Shown: positions 9,238 through 16,960, counted from the first letter of the stretch. The stretch is DNA of 64,000 bases from Limimaricola pyoseonensis (GCF_900102015.1 NZ_FNAT01000002.1:434001-498000); one strand, 5' to 3'. The notes: a model not told the origin generated them from the sequence alone. A program made the numbers and translations.

Positions 9238-10017
9238 ATGAAGAAGCCGAAGTGGGTGATCGAGAAGGAGCAGGCCAAGCGCGCCGCCGCGGCCGAGACG
9301 GTCTGGCTGTTCGGCCTGCACGCGGTGCGAGACGCGCTGGTGAATCCGCGCCGCGAACGCCTGCGGCTGGTCGTCACCAGGAACGCCGAGACCAAGCTCG
9401 CCGACGCCATCGCCGAGAGCGGCATGACGCCCGAGATCTCGGACCCGCGCAGGTTCGCGGCCCCCATCGATCCCGATTCGGTGCATCAGGGCGCGGCGCT
9501 CGAGGTGAAGCCGCTCGACTGGGGCACGCTCGACGACGTCGCGCTGGGCGGCGAGCGGGCGGGGCCGCCGCGGCTTCTGCTGCTCGACCGGGTGACCGAC
9601 CCGCACAATGTGGGCGCGATCCTGCGTTCGTCGGAGGTGTTCGGCGCGCGCGCGGTGATCGGCGTGCAGCGCCATTCCGCGCCCGAGACCGGGGCGCTGG
9701 CCAAGACCGCCTCCGGCGCGCTCGAGCGCCAGCCCTACCTGCGGGTACGCAACCTCGCCGAGACGATGGAGCGGCTGAAGGAGATGGGCTACCTCGTGCT
9801 GGGCCTCGCGGGCGAGGCCGAGACCACCATCGAGGCGGCGGTCGAAGGCAAGCGCGACCGGCCGGTGGCATTGGTGCTCGGGGCCGAGGGGCCGGGGCTG
9901 CGCGAGCGGACCCGCGAGACCTGCGACGCGCTGGTGCGGATCGACGCGGCGGGCGGGTTCGGTTCGCTCAACGTGTCGAACGCGGCCGCCGTGGCGCTTT
10001 ACGCAGCCCGGGGTTGA
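9238..10017 (+). CDS. rlmB: 23S rRNA (guanosine-2251-2'-O)-methyltransferase RlmB, TrmH/SpoU family
   Basis: 259 aa SPOUT methyltransferase that uses SAM to 2'-O-methylate a 23S rRNA guanosine in the peptidyl-transferase region. The N-terminal substrate-binding domain starts at VWLFGLHAVRDAL (about residue 22). The three SpoU motifs are all present: LLDRVTDPHNVGAILRSSEVF (motif 1, Asn/Arg catalytic), ALVLGAEGPGLRE (motif 2) and GSLNVSNAAAVALY (motif 3, SAM knot). The start at 9238 follows ACCGGAGGACGCG, a good ribosome site. It is divergent from tRNA-Tyr. The 5' region is lysine-rich (MKKPKW), as in other Rhodobacterales. Confidence 0.94.
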   Translation: MKKPKWVIEKEQAKRAAAAETVWLFGLHAVRDALVNPRRERLRLVVTRNAETKLADAIAESGMTPEISDPRRFAAPIDPDSVHQGAALEVKPLDWGTLDDVALGGERAGPPRLLLLDRVTDPHNVGAILRSSEVFGARAVIGVQRHSAPETGALAKTASGALERQPYLRVRNLAETMERLKEMGYLVLGLAGEAETTIEAAVEGKRDRPVALVLGAEGPGLRERTRETCDALVRIDAAGGFGSLNVSNAAAVALYAARG

Positions 10018-10099
10018 TCACGAATCCGGGTTTTCTCGTTCACAAGTTGATGACAGCGGCTTCTGGCGGAACCAATCTGTGTTTAGATGGTTTCATGGG

Positions 10100-10183
10100 A
10101 GCGCATATCTGGAACATGTGCGTTTCATTTCACTGTCCCTCGTTCCACACCTTTAAGCCCGGGCCCCGTCCCGGGCTTTTTTT
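10100..10183 (+). ncRNA. Candidate small RNA ending in an intrinsic terminator
   Basis: The 164 bases between rlmB and hisE are clearly less GC-rich than their surroundings and hold no convincing reading frame. GGAAC at 10068-10072, 17 bases, then GTT at 10090-10092 resembles an ECF/general-stress-type promoter and would start transcription near 10100. The predicted transcript has a stem-loop at about 10101-10123 (GCGCATAT pairing with ATGTGCGT, wobbles included), a single-stranded stretch rich in U and C, and the strong terminator at 10155-10183. Alternatively this is only the untranslated tail of rlmB with its terminator. Inference from structure alone. Confidence 0.35.
10155..10183 (+). 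terminator. Intrinsic terminator downstream of rlmB
   Basis: Perfect 9-bp stem AAGCCCGGG / CCCGGGCTT with loop CCCCGT followed by a run of seven T (10177-10183). It is the clearest rho-independent terminator in the window. Its T tract ends on the hisE stop codon (TAA on the minus strand). Confidence 0.88.
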
Positions 10184-10496
10184 ATGACCCCTTGCGCGCC
10201 GCCTTCTCGGCGATGCCCGAGCGGCCCTCGCGCCGCGCCAGCTCGGCCTCGATGTCGTCGAGGCTGACGTTACGCGCGGCGCACATCACCAGCAGGTGAT
10301 AGAGCGCGTCGGCGGCCTCGGAGGTCAGCCGCTCGCGGTCGCCCTTCACCGCCTCGATCACCGCCTCGATCGCCTCCTCGCCGAACTTCTCGGCGCATTT
10401 CTCCGGGCCCTTGGCCAGCAGCTTGGCGGTCCAGCTGGTCTCGGGGTCGGCGCCGCGGCGCGCGAGGATCGTATCTGAAAGGGCCTTCAGGCTCAT
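10182..10496 (-). CDS. hisE: Phosphoribosyl-ATP pyrophosphatase
   Basis: 104 aa enzyme hydrolysing phosphoribosyl-ATP to phosphoribosyl-AMP, the second step of histidine synthesis. The MazG-like all-alpha fold is recognisable: [26 protein letters not shown] carries the metal-binding EExxE-type residues, followed by [16 protein letters not shown] with the second acidic motif (EAADxxYH). The ATG overlaps the hisF stop (ATGA), so it is translationally coupled to hisF. It is the last gene of the his run and ends inside the T tract of the opposite-strand terminator. No hisI is fused or adjacent. Confidence 0.96.
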   Translation of the reverse strand: MSLKALSDTILARRGADPETSWTAKLLAKGPEKCAEKFGEEAIEAVIEAVKGDRERLTSEAADALYHLLVMCAARNVSLDDIEAELARREGRSGIAEKAARKGS

Positions 10497-11254
10497 GTCA
10501 GCCTCATCGGGATGCCGGCCGCCTGCATGTGCGCCTTGGCCTCGGCGATGCTGTAGGTGCCGAAATGGAAGATCGACGCCGCGAGCACGGCGCTCGCGCC
10601 GCCCTCGGTCACGCCCTCGACGAGGTGGTCGAGCGTGCCGACGCCACCAGATGCGATCACCGGGATGTCGACTGCGTCCGAGATGGCGCGCGTGAGCGGC
10701 AGGTTGAAGCCCTGCCGCGTGCCGTCGCGGTCCATCGAGGTCAGCAGGATCTCGCCCGCGCCGCGCGCCTGCATGTCCACCGCGAACTCGACAGCGTCGA
10801 TGCCGGTGGGCTTGCGGCCGCCATGGGTGAAGATCTCCCAGCGGCCGGGCTCCACGGTCTTGGCGTCGATCGCCACTACGATGCACTGCGCGCCGAAGCG
10901 CTGCGCGGCCTCCGTCACCACGCTGCGGTCGGCCACGGCGGCCGAGTTGAAGCTGACCTTGTCGGCGCCGGCCAGGAGCAGCGCCCGCACGTCGTGATGG
11001 CTGCGCACGCCGCCGCCCACGGTGAGCGGGATGTAGCAGCTCTCGGCGGTGCGCCGGACAAGGTCGAACATCGTGCCGCGATTCTCGTGCGTGGCGTGGA
11101 TGTCGAGGAAGCACAGCTCGTCAGCGCCCGCCGCGTCATAGGCGCGCGCCGCGTCCACCGGGTCGCCGGCGTCGCGCAGGTCGACGAAGTTCACGCCCTT
11201 CACCACGCGGCCGTCGGCCACGTCGAGACAGGGGATGATGCGGGTCTTGAGCAT
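10493..11254 (-). CDS. hisF: Imidazole glycerol phosphate synthase, cyclase subunit
   Basis: 253 aa (beta/alpha)8 barrel. It uses ammonia from the HisH glutaminase to turn PRFAR into imidazole glycerol phosphate and AICAR. Diagnostic segments are the N-terminal [20 protein letters not shown] with the catalytic Asp (LDV), GGGVRS and ASGGVGT phosphate loops, and LTSMDRDGT with the second catalytic Asp. The start at 11254 is preceded by AGGAGGCCCCC on the minus strand. It overlaps hisE by four bases. Its glutaminase partner hisH lies about 3 kb upstream. Confidence 0.97.
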   Translation of the reverse strand: MLKTRIIPCLDVADGRVVKGVNFVDLRDAGDPVDAARAYDAAGADELCFLDIHATHENRGTMFDLVRRTAESCYIPLTVGGGVRSHHDVRALLLAGADKVSFNSAAVADRSVVTEAAQRFGAQCIVVAIDAKTVEPGRWEIFTHGGRKPTGIDAVEFAVDMQARGAGEILLTSMDRDGTRQGFNLPLTRAISDAVDIPVIASGGVGTLDHLVEGVTEGGASAVLAASIFHFGTYSIAEAKAHMQAAGIPMRLT

Positions 11255-11377
11255 GGGGGCCTCCTGCAATCGCTGCCCTTCTAGCGCCCATGGCCGCGCG
11301 GGGCCAGTGCCGGAACGGGCCCGGAACGACAGAGCGGGTGCGGGTGTTGAGGGGCCGGACAACCGGAGGCATTCGAC

Positions 11378-11824
11378 ATGAAACGCATCATCGCCGCGGC
11401 GCTCGCCGCCACCGCGCTCGCCGGGCCCGCGCTGGCCGACATTGAGACCCGCGAGGCGCAGGGCAGCGTCGCCGAGGTCATGGACCGGCTCGAGGCCGCC
11501 GTCACCGAGGCCGGCGCCACCGTCTTCGCCCGCGTCGACCATGGCGGCGGCGCCGAACAGGCCGGCATGACGCTGGCCGACAGTCAGCTTCTGATCTTCG
11601 GCAACCCGCAGCTCGGCACGCCGGTGATGCAGGAAGACCCGCAGGCCGGGCTCTACCTGCCGCTGAAGATGCTCGCCTATGACGACGGGTCCGGGCAGGT
11701 CTTCGTTGCCTGGGAAGAGCCGGAGGAGACCTTCGACGACCTCGCCGTCGACGACGATCTCGAGGCGATCGAGAAGATGGAGGACGCGCTCGAGAACTTT
11801 GCCAAGGCCGCGGCGGGGAGCTGA
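11378..11824 (+). CDS. DUF302 domain periplasmic protein
   Basis: 148 aa. Signal peptide [20 protein letters not shown], then a DUF302 domain: a helix with [22 protein letters not shown] and the conserved strands [28 protein letters not shown] and GQVFVAW. The EEP... region and a helical acidic tail follow. DUF302 proteins are small sensors or binding proteins of unknown function. The gene sits on the plus strand between hisF and hisA, which both run on the minus strand, so it interrupts the his run. It is followed by a hairpin and a repeated 21-nt motif. Confidence 0.88.
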   Translation: MKRIIAAALAATALAGPALADIETREAQGSVAEVMDRLEAAVTEAGATVFARVDHGGGAEQAGMTLADSQLLIFGNPQLGTPVMQEDPQAGLYLPLKMLAYDDGSGQVFVAWEEPEETFDDLAVDDDLEAIEKMEDALENFAKAAAGS

Positions 11825-11842
11825 CCGGCGCGGGCGCGCCGG
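11825..11842 (+). terminator. GC-rich hairpin after the DUF302 gene
   Basis: Seven-base stem CCGGCGC / GCGCCGG with a four-base loop, starting one base after the stop codon of the DUF302 gene. It lacks a T tract. The motif ATGAGTATTTGAAGAGTGAAG follows at 11859-11879; a near copy follows a hairpin at 54121-54141. Probably a 3'-end element. Confidence 0.45.
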
Positions 11843-11858
11843 GCGGAACCGGCGGGCC

Positions 11859-11879
11859 ATGAGTATTTGAAGAGTGAAG
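11859..11879 (+). repeat. 21-nt 3'-end motif, copy 1
   Basis: ATGAGTATTTGAAGAGTGAAG just downstream of the DUF302 gene hairpin. It agrees at 19 of 21 positions with the minus-strand copy at 54086-54106, which also lies just past a hairpin behind a stop codon. Striking because the surrounding DNA is about 70% GC. Confidence 0.6.
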
Positions 11880-11921
11880 TGGCAGGGCGCCGCGCGGGGG
11901 ACCCGGCGGCGCCTTCGCCTG

Positions 11922-12644
11922 TCAGCCTTTCAGCAGCTTGAGCGCCTCGGCGAGGTCGATCGCGCCGTCATAGAGCGCGCGGCCCGAGATCGCCCCGGCG
12001 ATCACGCCGGTGGCCTTCAGCGCCTTCAGGTCGTCGAGCGACGACACGCCGCCGCTCGCGATCACCGGGATCGAGACGGCGCGGGCGAGGTCCTCGGTCG
12101 CCGCGACGTTCGGGCCGGCCATCGCGCCGTCGCGGGCGATGTCGGTGTAGATGATCGCCGCCACCCCGGCATCCTCGAAGCTCTTCGCGAGATCGGTGAC
12201 CATCACGTTGGTCTCCTCGGCCCAGCCGCGCGTCGCCACGCGCCCCTCGCGCGCGTCGAGGCCCACGGCCACCTGGCCCGGGAACGCCTTGGCCGCCTCG
12301 CGCACGAGGTCGGGGTTCTCGACCGCGACCGTGCCGAGGATCACCCGCGCGAGGCCCTTGTCGAGCCAGGTCTCGATCGTCTTCATGTCGCGGATGCCGC
12401 CGCCCAGCTGCGCCGGCGTGCCGGGGCAGGCCGCGAGGATCGCCTCGACCGCGGCGCCGTTCACCGGCTCGCCCGCGAAGGCGCCGTTCAGATCGACGAG
12501 GTGCAGCCACTCGGTCCCGGCCTCGACGAAGGCGCGCGCCTGCGCCGCCGGGTCGTCGTTGAACACCGTGGCCTTGTCCATCTCGCCGCGCAGCAGACGC
12601 ACGGCCTGGCCGTCCTTGAGGTCGATGGCGGGGTAGAGGATCAT
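11922..12644 (-). CDS. hisA: ProFAR isomerase, 1-(5-phosphoribosyl)-5-[(5-phosphoribosylamino)methylideneamino]imidazole-4-carboxamide isomerase
   Basis: 240 aa (beta/alpha)8 barrel doing the Amadori rearrangement in histidine synthesis. [20 protein letters not shown] contains the catalytic Asp of the AIDLKDG motif. AQLGGGIRD and ASGGVSS are the two phosphate loops, and [16 protein letters not shown] holds the second catalytic Asp. Same strand as hisF and hisE, but separated from them by the DUF302 gene. The start at 12644 matches the family N-terminus exactly. A long minus-strand reading frame extends upstream but carries no HisA sequence there. Confidence 0.97.
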   Translation of the reverse strand: MILYPAIDLKDGQAVRLLRGEMDKATVFNDDPAAQARAFVEAGTEWLHLVDLNGAFAGEPVNGAAVEAILAACPGTPAQLGGGIRDMKTIETWLDKGLARVILGTVAVENPDLVREAAKAFPGQVAVGLDAREGRVATRGWAEETNVMVTDLAKSFEDAGVAAIIYTDIARDGAMAGPNVAATEDLARAVSIPVIASGGVSSLDDLKALKATGVIAGAISGRALYDGAIDLAEALKLLKG

Positions 12645-12785
12645 CGCGCTGTCTCCGAAGGTGTTGCGCGCGCCTCGTGGCACGGGGCGGCGGCGGATGC
12701 AACGCCACGTCAGCCTTGCCAGCCGGGGTGACGCCGGGGTCAGCTTCGCCTCGTGATTGAGCCCGTGATTGAGGAGGAGACGATC

Positions 12786-13175
12786 ATGCGGAAACTGGCC
12801 TGGGCCGCCCTGGCGCTCGTGGCACTGGCGGGGACGGCCGCCGCCGACCCGCTGGAAGGGGTCTGGCGCACCGCGCCCGACGACAACGGCAACAGCGGCC
12901 TGATCCAGGTCGCGCCCTGCGGCGCGCAACTCTGCGGCCAGCTGGTCAAGGCCTTCGGCCCCGACGGCTCCGAGATCGGCTCGCCCAATCTCGGGCGCAA
13001 CATCATCTCCGAGACCGTCGCCAAGGGCGGCGGCGAGTATCGCGGCAAGGTCTTCGCCCCCGACAACGGCAAGACCTACAGCTCCAAGCTGGTCCTGTCG
13101 GGCGACAGGCTGTCGGTGTCGGGCTGCGTGCTGGGCTTCTGCCGCGAGGGCGGCGTCTGGCAGAAGGTCCAGTAG
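12786..13175 (+). CDS. DUF2147 family secreted protein
   Basis: 129 aa. The start at 12786 follows GAGGAGGAGACGATC, a strong ribosome site, and gives the signal peptide [20 protein letters not shown]. The mature chain has the DUF2147 signature: [22 protein letters not shown], a conserved Cys pair in [11 protein letters not shown], and strands ending [15 protein letters not shown], with a second Cys pair. These are lipocalin-like small beta proteins of unknown role. An earlier in-frame ATG at 12753 would spoil the signal peptide and is rejected. Confidence 0.9.
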   Translation: MRKLAWAALALVALAGTAAADPLEGVWRTAPDDNGNSGLIQVAPCGAQLCGQLVKAFGPDGSEIGSPNLGRNIISETVAKGGGEYRGKVFAPDNGKTYSSKLVLSGDRLSVSGCVLGFCREGGVWQKVQ

Positions 13176-13178
13176 GCC

Positions 13179-13206
13179 GGAACAGCCACGGGGGCGTGGC
13201 GGTTCC
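13179..13206 (+). terminator. Hairpin between the DUF2147 gene and the hydrolase gene
   Basis: GGAAC-A-GCCAC pairs with GTGGC-G-GTTCC (ten base pairs around one A/G mismatch, loop GGGGGC), starting four bases after the DUF2147 stop. There is no T run, so it may act as a 3' stabiliser or a partial terminator. Confidence 0.45.
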
Positions 13207-13240
13207 CCTTCCCGGAATTCTCAAAGGGAAGGACAAGGCC

Positions 13241-14047
13241 ATGCCCCTCGTGACCACCAAGGACGGCACCCAGCTCTACGTGAAGGACTGGGGCGAGGGC
13301 CGGCCGGTCGTGCTGATTCACGGCTGGCCGCTCAACTCCGACAGCTGGGAGACCGTCGCGCTGCGCCTGGCCGAGAGCGGCCATCGCGTCATCGCCTATG
13401 ACCGCCGCGGCTTCGGCCGTTCGGGCCAGCCCTATGGCGGCTACGACTACGACACCCTGGCCGACGATCTCGGCACGGTGATCTCGGAGCTGGGGCTGAC
13501 CGATGCCGCCATCGCCGGCTTCTCGATGGGCGGCGGCGAGGTCGCCCGCTACATGTCGCGTCACGATGGAAGGGGCGTGAAGCAGGCCGCCCTCATCGCC
13601 TCGGTCGCGCCGGGGATGCTGAAATCCGGGCACAACCCCGACGGCGTCACGGAGGACGTCTTCGCCGGGATGAGGGCGGGGCTGCGCAAGGATCGCCCGG
13701 CCTTCCTGCAGGACTTCGCCCGGACATTCTACGGCAACAAGGTCAGCGACGGCGTGCTGCAATGGACGCTGATGATGGCGATGCAGGCCAGCCCCAAGGC
13801 GACGCTCGACTGCGTCGACGCCTTCGGCACCACCGATTTCACCGAGGACGTGAAGGGGATCGACGTGCCGACCTTGGTGATTCACGGCACCGGCGACGAG
13901 ATCGTGCCGATCGCTCTCTCGGGACGTCGCGCCGCGAAGCTCGCGAAGCAGGCCGAGCTGAAGGAATACGAGGGCCGGCCGCACGGGCTTCTGGCGACGG
14001 ATGGCGACCGGGTCGCGGACGACCTGATCGCCTTCCTGAAGGGCTGA
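13241..14047 (+). CDS. Alpha/beta hydrolase, non-haem chloroperoxidase/arylesterase type
   Basis: 268 aa cofactor-free alpha/beta hydrolase. VVLIHGWPLNSDSWE supplies the HGWP oxyanion region. AGFSMGGGEVARY has the nucleophile serine in GFSMGG, a pattern typical of the bacterial chloroperoxidase/perhydrolase group. Near the C-terminus are TLVIHGTGDEIVPI (catalytic Asp) and GRPHGLLAT (catalytic His). The start at 13241 follows AAGGGAAGGACAAGGCC. Substrate unknown; family members hydrolyse esters and can make peracids. With the DUF2147 gene it forms a plus-strand pair inserted between hisA and hisH. Confidence 0.88.
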   Translation: MPLVTTKDGTQLYVKDWGEGRPVVLIHGWPLNSDSWETVALRLAESGHRVIAYDRRGFGRSGQPYGGYDYDTLADDLGTVISELGLTDAAIAGFSMGGGEVARYMSRHDGRGVKQAALIASVAPGMLKSGHNPDGVTEDVFAGMRAGLRKDRPAFLQDFARTFYGNKVSDGVLQWTLMMAMQASPKATLDCVDAFGTTDFTEDVKGIDVPTLVIHGTGDEIVPIALSGRRAAKLAKQAELKEYEGRPHGLLATDGDRVADDLIAFLKG

Positions 14048-14056
14048 GCGAGCAGG

Positions 14057-14078
14057 GGCCCGCGCCGCGGCGCGGGCC
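14057..14078. terminator. Bidirectional hairpin between convergent hydrolase gene and hisH
   Basis: Perfect ten-base stem GGCCCGCGCC / GGCGCGGGCC with a two-base loop in the 37-base gap between the two stop codons. It can serve both strands; only short pyrimidine stretches follow. Confidence 0.55.
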
Positions 14079-14084
14079 TTCGCC

Positions 14085-14726
14085 TCAGGGCTTCCAGCCG
14101 AGGAAGTTCGAGATCAGCCTGAGCCCCGCGGCCTGGCTCTTCTCGGGGTGGAACTGCGCGCCCACGACGTTGTCGCGGCCCACCACCGCCGTCACCGGCC
14201 CGCCATAGTCGACATGCGCGAGCAGCGTCTCGGGGTCGCTGGGGCGGAACTGCCAGCTATGAACGAAATAGGCGTGATCGCCGGTCGAGACGCCCTCGAG
14301 CACCGGGTGCGGGCGGTCGATGACCAGATCGTTCCAGCCCATGTGCGGCACCTTCAGCGCCGGGTCCGAGGGCTCGATCTTCACGATCTCGCCCGGCACC
14401 CAGCCGAGACCCTCGGTGCGCTCGTATTCGTGGCCCACTTCGGCCAGAAGCTGCATGCCGACGCAGATGCCGAGGAAGGGGCGGCCCTTGACCTCGACCG
14501 CCTCGACCAGCGCCTCGTGCAGGCCCGGCTGGGCCGAGAGCGCGCCCCTGCAATGCGGGAAGGCCCCGTCGCCGGGCAGCACGATCCGATCGGCGCGGGC
14601 CACGTCCTCGGGGCGCGAGGTGACGATCACCTCACCCGCATTGGTCTCGCGCGCCATGCGCTCGAACGCCTTCTGGGCCGAGTGCAGGTTGCCGCTCTCG
14701 TAGTCGATCAGCGCGGTCAGGCTCAT
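14085..14726 (-). CDS. hisH: Imidazole glycerol phosphate synthase, glutamine amidotransferase subunit
   Basis: 213 aa class I glutaminase that feeds ammonia to His[16 protein letters not shown] near residue 85 contains the nucleophile Cys in GICVGMQ. The C-terminal part has the His and Glu of the triad in [11 protein letters not shown]. The N-terminus [17 protein letters not shown] is typical of the family. Its start codon overlaps the hisB stop (ATGA), so hisB and hisH are coupled. HisF is encoded about 3 kb away beyond hisA. Confidence 0.97.
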   Translation of the reverse strand: MSLTALIDYESGNLHSAQKAFERMARETNAGEVIVTSRPEDVARADRIVLPGDGAFPHCRGALSAQPGLHEALVEAVEVKGRPFLGICVGMQLLAEVGHEYERTEGLGWVPGEIVKIEPSDPALKVPHMGWNDLVIDRPHPVLEGVSTGDHAYFVHSWQFRPSDPETLLAHVDYGGPVTAVVGRDNVVGAQFHPEKSQAAGLRLISNFLGWKP

Positions 14727-15310
14727 AGCGCCCCCTTGGTCGACGGAATCGCGTCCGAGCGGCGCGGGTCGGGCTCGACCGCGTGGCGCAGCGCGCGGGC
14801 CACCGCCTTGAAGGCGGCCTCGGCGACGTGGTGCGCGTTGTGGCCGTGGATGCGGTCGACATGCAGCGTGATGCCGCCATGGGTGGCGAGCGCCTGGAAG
14901 AATTCCTGCACCAGCTCGGTGTCGAAGCTGCCGATCTTGGGCGCGCGGAAGTCGAGATTGCAGATCAGGAAGGGCCGGCCCGACAGGTCGAGCGCGCAGC
15001 GCACCTGCGCGTCGTCCATGGCGAGGTGGCATTCGCCGTAGCGGCGGATGCCTCGCTTGTCGCCCAGCGCCTGGCGCAGCGCCTGGCCCAGCGCGATGCC
15101 GGTGTCCTCGACCGTGTGGTGGTCGTCGATATGAAGATCGCCCTCGGTGCGGATCTTCATGTCGATCAGCGCGTGGCGCGACAGCTGGTCGAGCATGTGG
15201 TCGAAGAAGCCGACGCCGGTCTTGTTGTCGTAGCTTCCGGTGCCGTCGAGGTCGATCTCGACCTCGATGTCGGTCTCGGCGGTCTTGCGGCTGATCTTGG
15301 CGGTGCGCAT
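14723..15310 (-). CDS. hisB: Imidazoleglycerol-phosphate dehydratase
   Basis: 195 aa monofunctional enzyme; no phosphatase domain is fused. The two Mn-binding repeats are seen: [14 protein letters not shown] and [21 protein letters not shown] (HHxxE), then [20 protein letters not shown]. The start at 15310 follows GAGGGATGCG and gives [15 protein letters not shown], the usual N-terminus. Another ATG four codons upstream (15322, MRDA) is possible but overlaps the ribosome site. First gene of the his run in this window. Confidence 0.97.
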   Translation of the reverse strand: MRTAKISRKTAETDIEVEIDLDGTGSYDNKTGVGFFDHMLDQLSRHALIDMKIRTEGDLHIDDHHTVEDTGIALGQALRQALGDKRGIRRYGECHLAMDDAQVRCALDLSGRPFLICNLDFRAPKIGSFDTELVQEFFQALATHGGITLHVDRIHGHNAHHVAEAAFKAVARALRHAVEPDPRRSDAIPSTKGAL

Positions 15311-15376
15311 CGCATCCCTCATTCCCGTGTCGCCGCCGTCTATAGGGCGCGCGAGGGCCGGGGCCAAGAGAGGCTG

Positions 15377-15507
15377 CCTGCGATGTCGGGGAGGATCGAA
15401 ACTGGAGCGGGCGATGAGATTCGAACTCACGACCCTTACCTTGGCAAGGTAATGCTCTACCCCTGAGCTACGCCCGCTTCCGTTTCGTGGGGCGGATTTA
15501 GCCAAGC
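15377..15507. repeat. 131-bp direct repeat with tRNA-Gly, copy 1
   Basis: Identical to 15838-15968 except for one base. The unit contains the whole tRNA-Gly gene, about 26 bases on its 3' side and about 30 bases on its 5' side including the -10 box. The single difference (T at 15498 against G at 15959) lies in the -10 element. Confidence 0.95.
15403..15477 (-). tRNA. tRNA-Gly (GCC), copy 1
   Basis: The minus strand reads GCGGGCGTAGCTCAGGGGTA at the 5' end, with anticodon loop TTGCCAA (GCC), T arm GAGTTCGAATC and encoded CCA. 75 nt including CCA. Identical to the copy at 15864-15938. Confidence 0.97.
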
Positions 15508-15523
15508 CGGCGGGCGACCGCAA
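15495..15523 (-). promoter_or_regulatory. Promoter of tRNA-Gly copy 1
   Basis: Minus strand: TTGCGG (15518-15523), 17-base spacer, TAAATC (15495-15500). The tRNA starts 18 bases beyond the -10 box. The -10 box is inside the duplicated unit and the -35 box is outside it. Confidence 0.6.
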
Positions 15524-15595
15524 GAGGGGGCGGCAAGAAAATTCGGCCGACCTCGCGGAAGCCTGCCGGCCACGGTTTCGTGCTATGATGCCGCC

Positions 15596-15790
15596 ATGAC
15601 CGCGAACATGATCGCCGTGATCGGACTGCTCCTGGTCCTCGCCGTGGCGGTGAGCTGGGCGTGGCGCGAAAGGCGGCGGCGCAGGCGGCTGGAGGCGGAG
15701 CGGCGGCACGCGCCGCACGCCCCCGGCGACGGCCGCGATCCGTCCGCCATGGCGCGCAGCACGCTCGAGGGGCATGCCGGCACCCGCTGA
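15596..15790 (+). CDS. Small single-pass membrane protein, hypothetical
   Basis: 64 aa reading frame between the two tRNA-Gly genes. Residues 4-23 ([20 protein letters not shown]) form one membrane helix, followed by a strongly basic stretch ([14 protein letters not shown]) and a polar tail, which predicts N-out/C-in topology. No ribosome site is visible. Instead TATGAT at 15584-15589 lies just the right distance to start transcription at the ATG itself, so a leaderless mRNA is possible. I do not recognise a family. It could also be a chance frame. Confidence 0.45.
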   Translation: MTANMIAVIGLLLVLAVAVSWAWRERRRRRRLEAERRHAPHAPGDGRDPSAMARSTLEGHAGTR

Positions 15791-15837
15791 GACCGGCGGG
15801 TCGGAAAGACGAACACCGCGCCTGCGCGGTGGGTCGT

Positions 15838-15968
15838 CCTGCGATGTCGGGGAGGATCGAAACTGGAGCGGGCGATGAGATTCGAACTCACGACCCTTAC
15901 CTTGGCAAGGTAATGCTCTACCCCTGAGCTACGCCCGCTTCCGTTTCGTGGGGCGGATGTAGCCAAGC
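15838..15968. repeat. 131-bp direct repeat with tRNA-Gly, copy 2
   Basis: Second copy of the unit at 15377-15507, 130 of 131 bases identical. The two copies are 330 bases apart. Confidence 0.95.
15864..15938 (-). tRNA. tRNA-Gly (GCC), copy 2
   Basis: Same 75-nt sequence as copy 1, with anticodon GCC and encoded CCA. Confidence 0.97.
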
Positions 15969-15984
15969 GCGCCGGGGCCTGCAA
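15956..15984 (-). promoter_or_regulatory. Promoter of tRNA-Gly copy 2
   Basis: Minus strand: TTGCAG (15979-15984), 17-base spacer, TACATC (15956-15961). The -10 box differs by one base from copy 1 and is a poorer match to TATAAT. The -35 region is not part of the duplication but has the same spacing. Confidence 0.55.
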
Positions 15985-16046
15985 GCGGAAAAACGACGCC
16001 CCGCGCGGATTTCTCCGGCGGGGCGCGCATGCCGTGGCGGCAGGTC

Positions 16047-16829
16047 TCAGTGCTGGTGCAGCACGCCGGCCCGCTCGCCCTCGGTGGCGAGCACCCTGTC
16101 GGCGGCGGCGCGGATCCGCATCCGCCGCTTCTGCCGCCACAGGTTCAGCACCTCGACGCCGCCGGCGAAGACCATGGCCGCGTAGATGAAGCCGCGCTCG
16201 ATGTGGAAGCCGAGGCCCTCGGCGCCGAGCGACATGCCGACCATCACGAGGAAGGCCAGCGCCAGCATCTTGGTCGAGGGGTGATGCTCGACGAAGTTGG
16301 CGATCGGCGTCGCGGCGACCATCATCAGCAGGATCGCGATGGTGATCGCGGCGACCATCACCTCGATGTGGTCGGCGATGCCCACCGCGGTGATCACGCT
16401 GTCGATCGAGAAGACGAGGTCGAGCAGTATGATCTGGGTGATCACGCCGAAGAAGGTGACCTTCACAGTCTCGGCGGTGCCGTGGTGGCTGTCGCCCTCG
16501 ACCTCGGCGAAGATCTCGGTCGCGGCCTTGTAGATCAGGAAGCCGCCACCGACGAGCAGGATCACGTCGCGCCACGACACCGGGTGGCCGAGGATCTCGG
16601 TGAAGGGTTCGGACAGTCCGACGATCCAGGCGATCGAGAACAGCAGCAGGATCCGCAGGATCAACGCGCCGGCGAGGCCGAGGATCCGCGCGCGGCGGCG
16701 CTGCGCCTCGGGCAGGCGGCCCGCGGCGATCGAGATGAAGATGACGTTGTCCACGCCCAGCACGATCTCGAGGATGGTGAGGGTGAGGAACGACGCCCAG
16801 ACGGCGGGGTCGGAGAAGAGTTCAAGCAT
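16047..16829 (-). CDS. TerC family integral membrane protein
   Basis: 260 aa, with about seven hydrophobic helices. The family signature is clear: TLTILEIVLGVDNVIFISI near residue 20, with the acidic residues of the ExxLGxDNxxF motif, and its repeat LLDLVFSIDSVITAVGI near residue 135. A central acidic/His stretch (AEVEGDSHHG) and a basic C-terminus (RQKRRMRIR) follow. TerC/YoaE/YgdQ proteins are linked to tellurite resistance and to metal-ion (Mn2+) export. No ter genes are nearby, so general metal export is the safer inference. Confidence 0.9.
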   Translation of the reverse strand: MLELFSDPAVWASFLTLTILEIVLGVDNVIFISIAAGRLPEAQRRRARILGLAGALILRILLLFSIAWIVGLSEPFTEILGHPVSWRDVILLVGGGFLIYKAATEIFAEVEGDSHHGTAETVKVTFFGVITQIILLDLVFSIDSVITAVGIADHIEVMVAAITIAILLMMVAATPIANFVEHHPSTKMLALAFLVMVGMSLGAEGLGFHIERGFIYAAMVFAGGVEVLNLWRQKRRMRIRAAADRVLATEGERAGVLHQH

Positions 16830-16902
16830 GGCGGTCCATCAGGTCAGGTCGCTGCGACCATGGCGCGCGGCCCCCGCGCTGCCAAGATGTCGCATGACAA
16901 CC

Positions 16903-16919
16903 CGCCACGCGCCGTGGCG
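16903..16919. terminator. Hairpin downstream of the pyc-VOC pair
   Basis: Seven-base stem CGCCACG / CGTGGCG with a CGC loop in the 131-base gap between the TerC start and the VOC stop. No T tract. The rest of the gap shows no gene and must hold the TerC promoter. Confidence 0.35.
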
Positions 16920-16960
16920 TTCCCGGCGCAGCCGCCGGGCAGCACCCGGTCAGTCCCCGA

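Noticed and set aside
13241-14047. Hydrolase as part of a halogenated natural-product cluster
   Set aside because: Chloroperoxidase-type hydrolases are cofactor-free esterases in most bacteria and no biosynthetic genes are around it.
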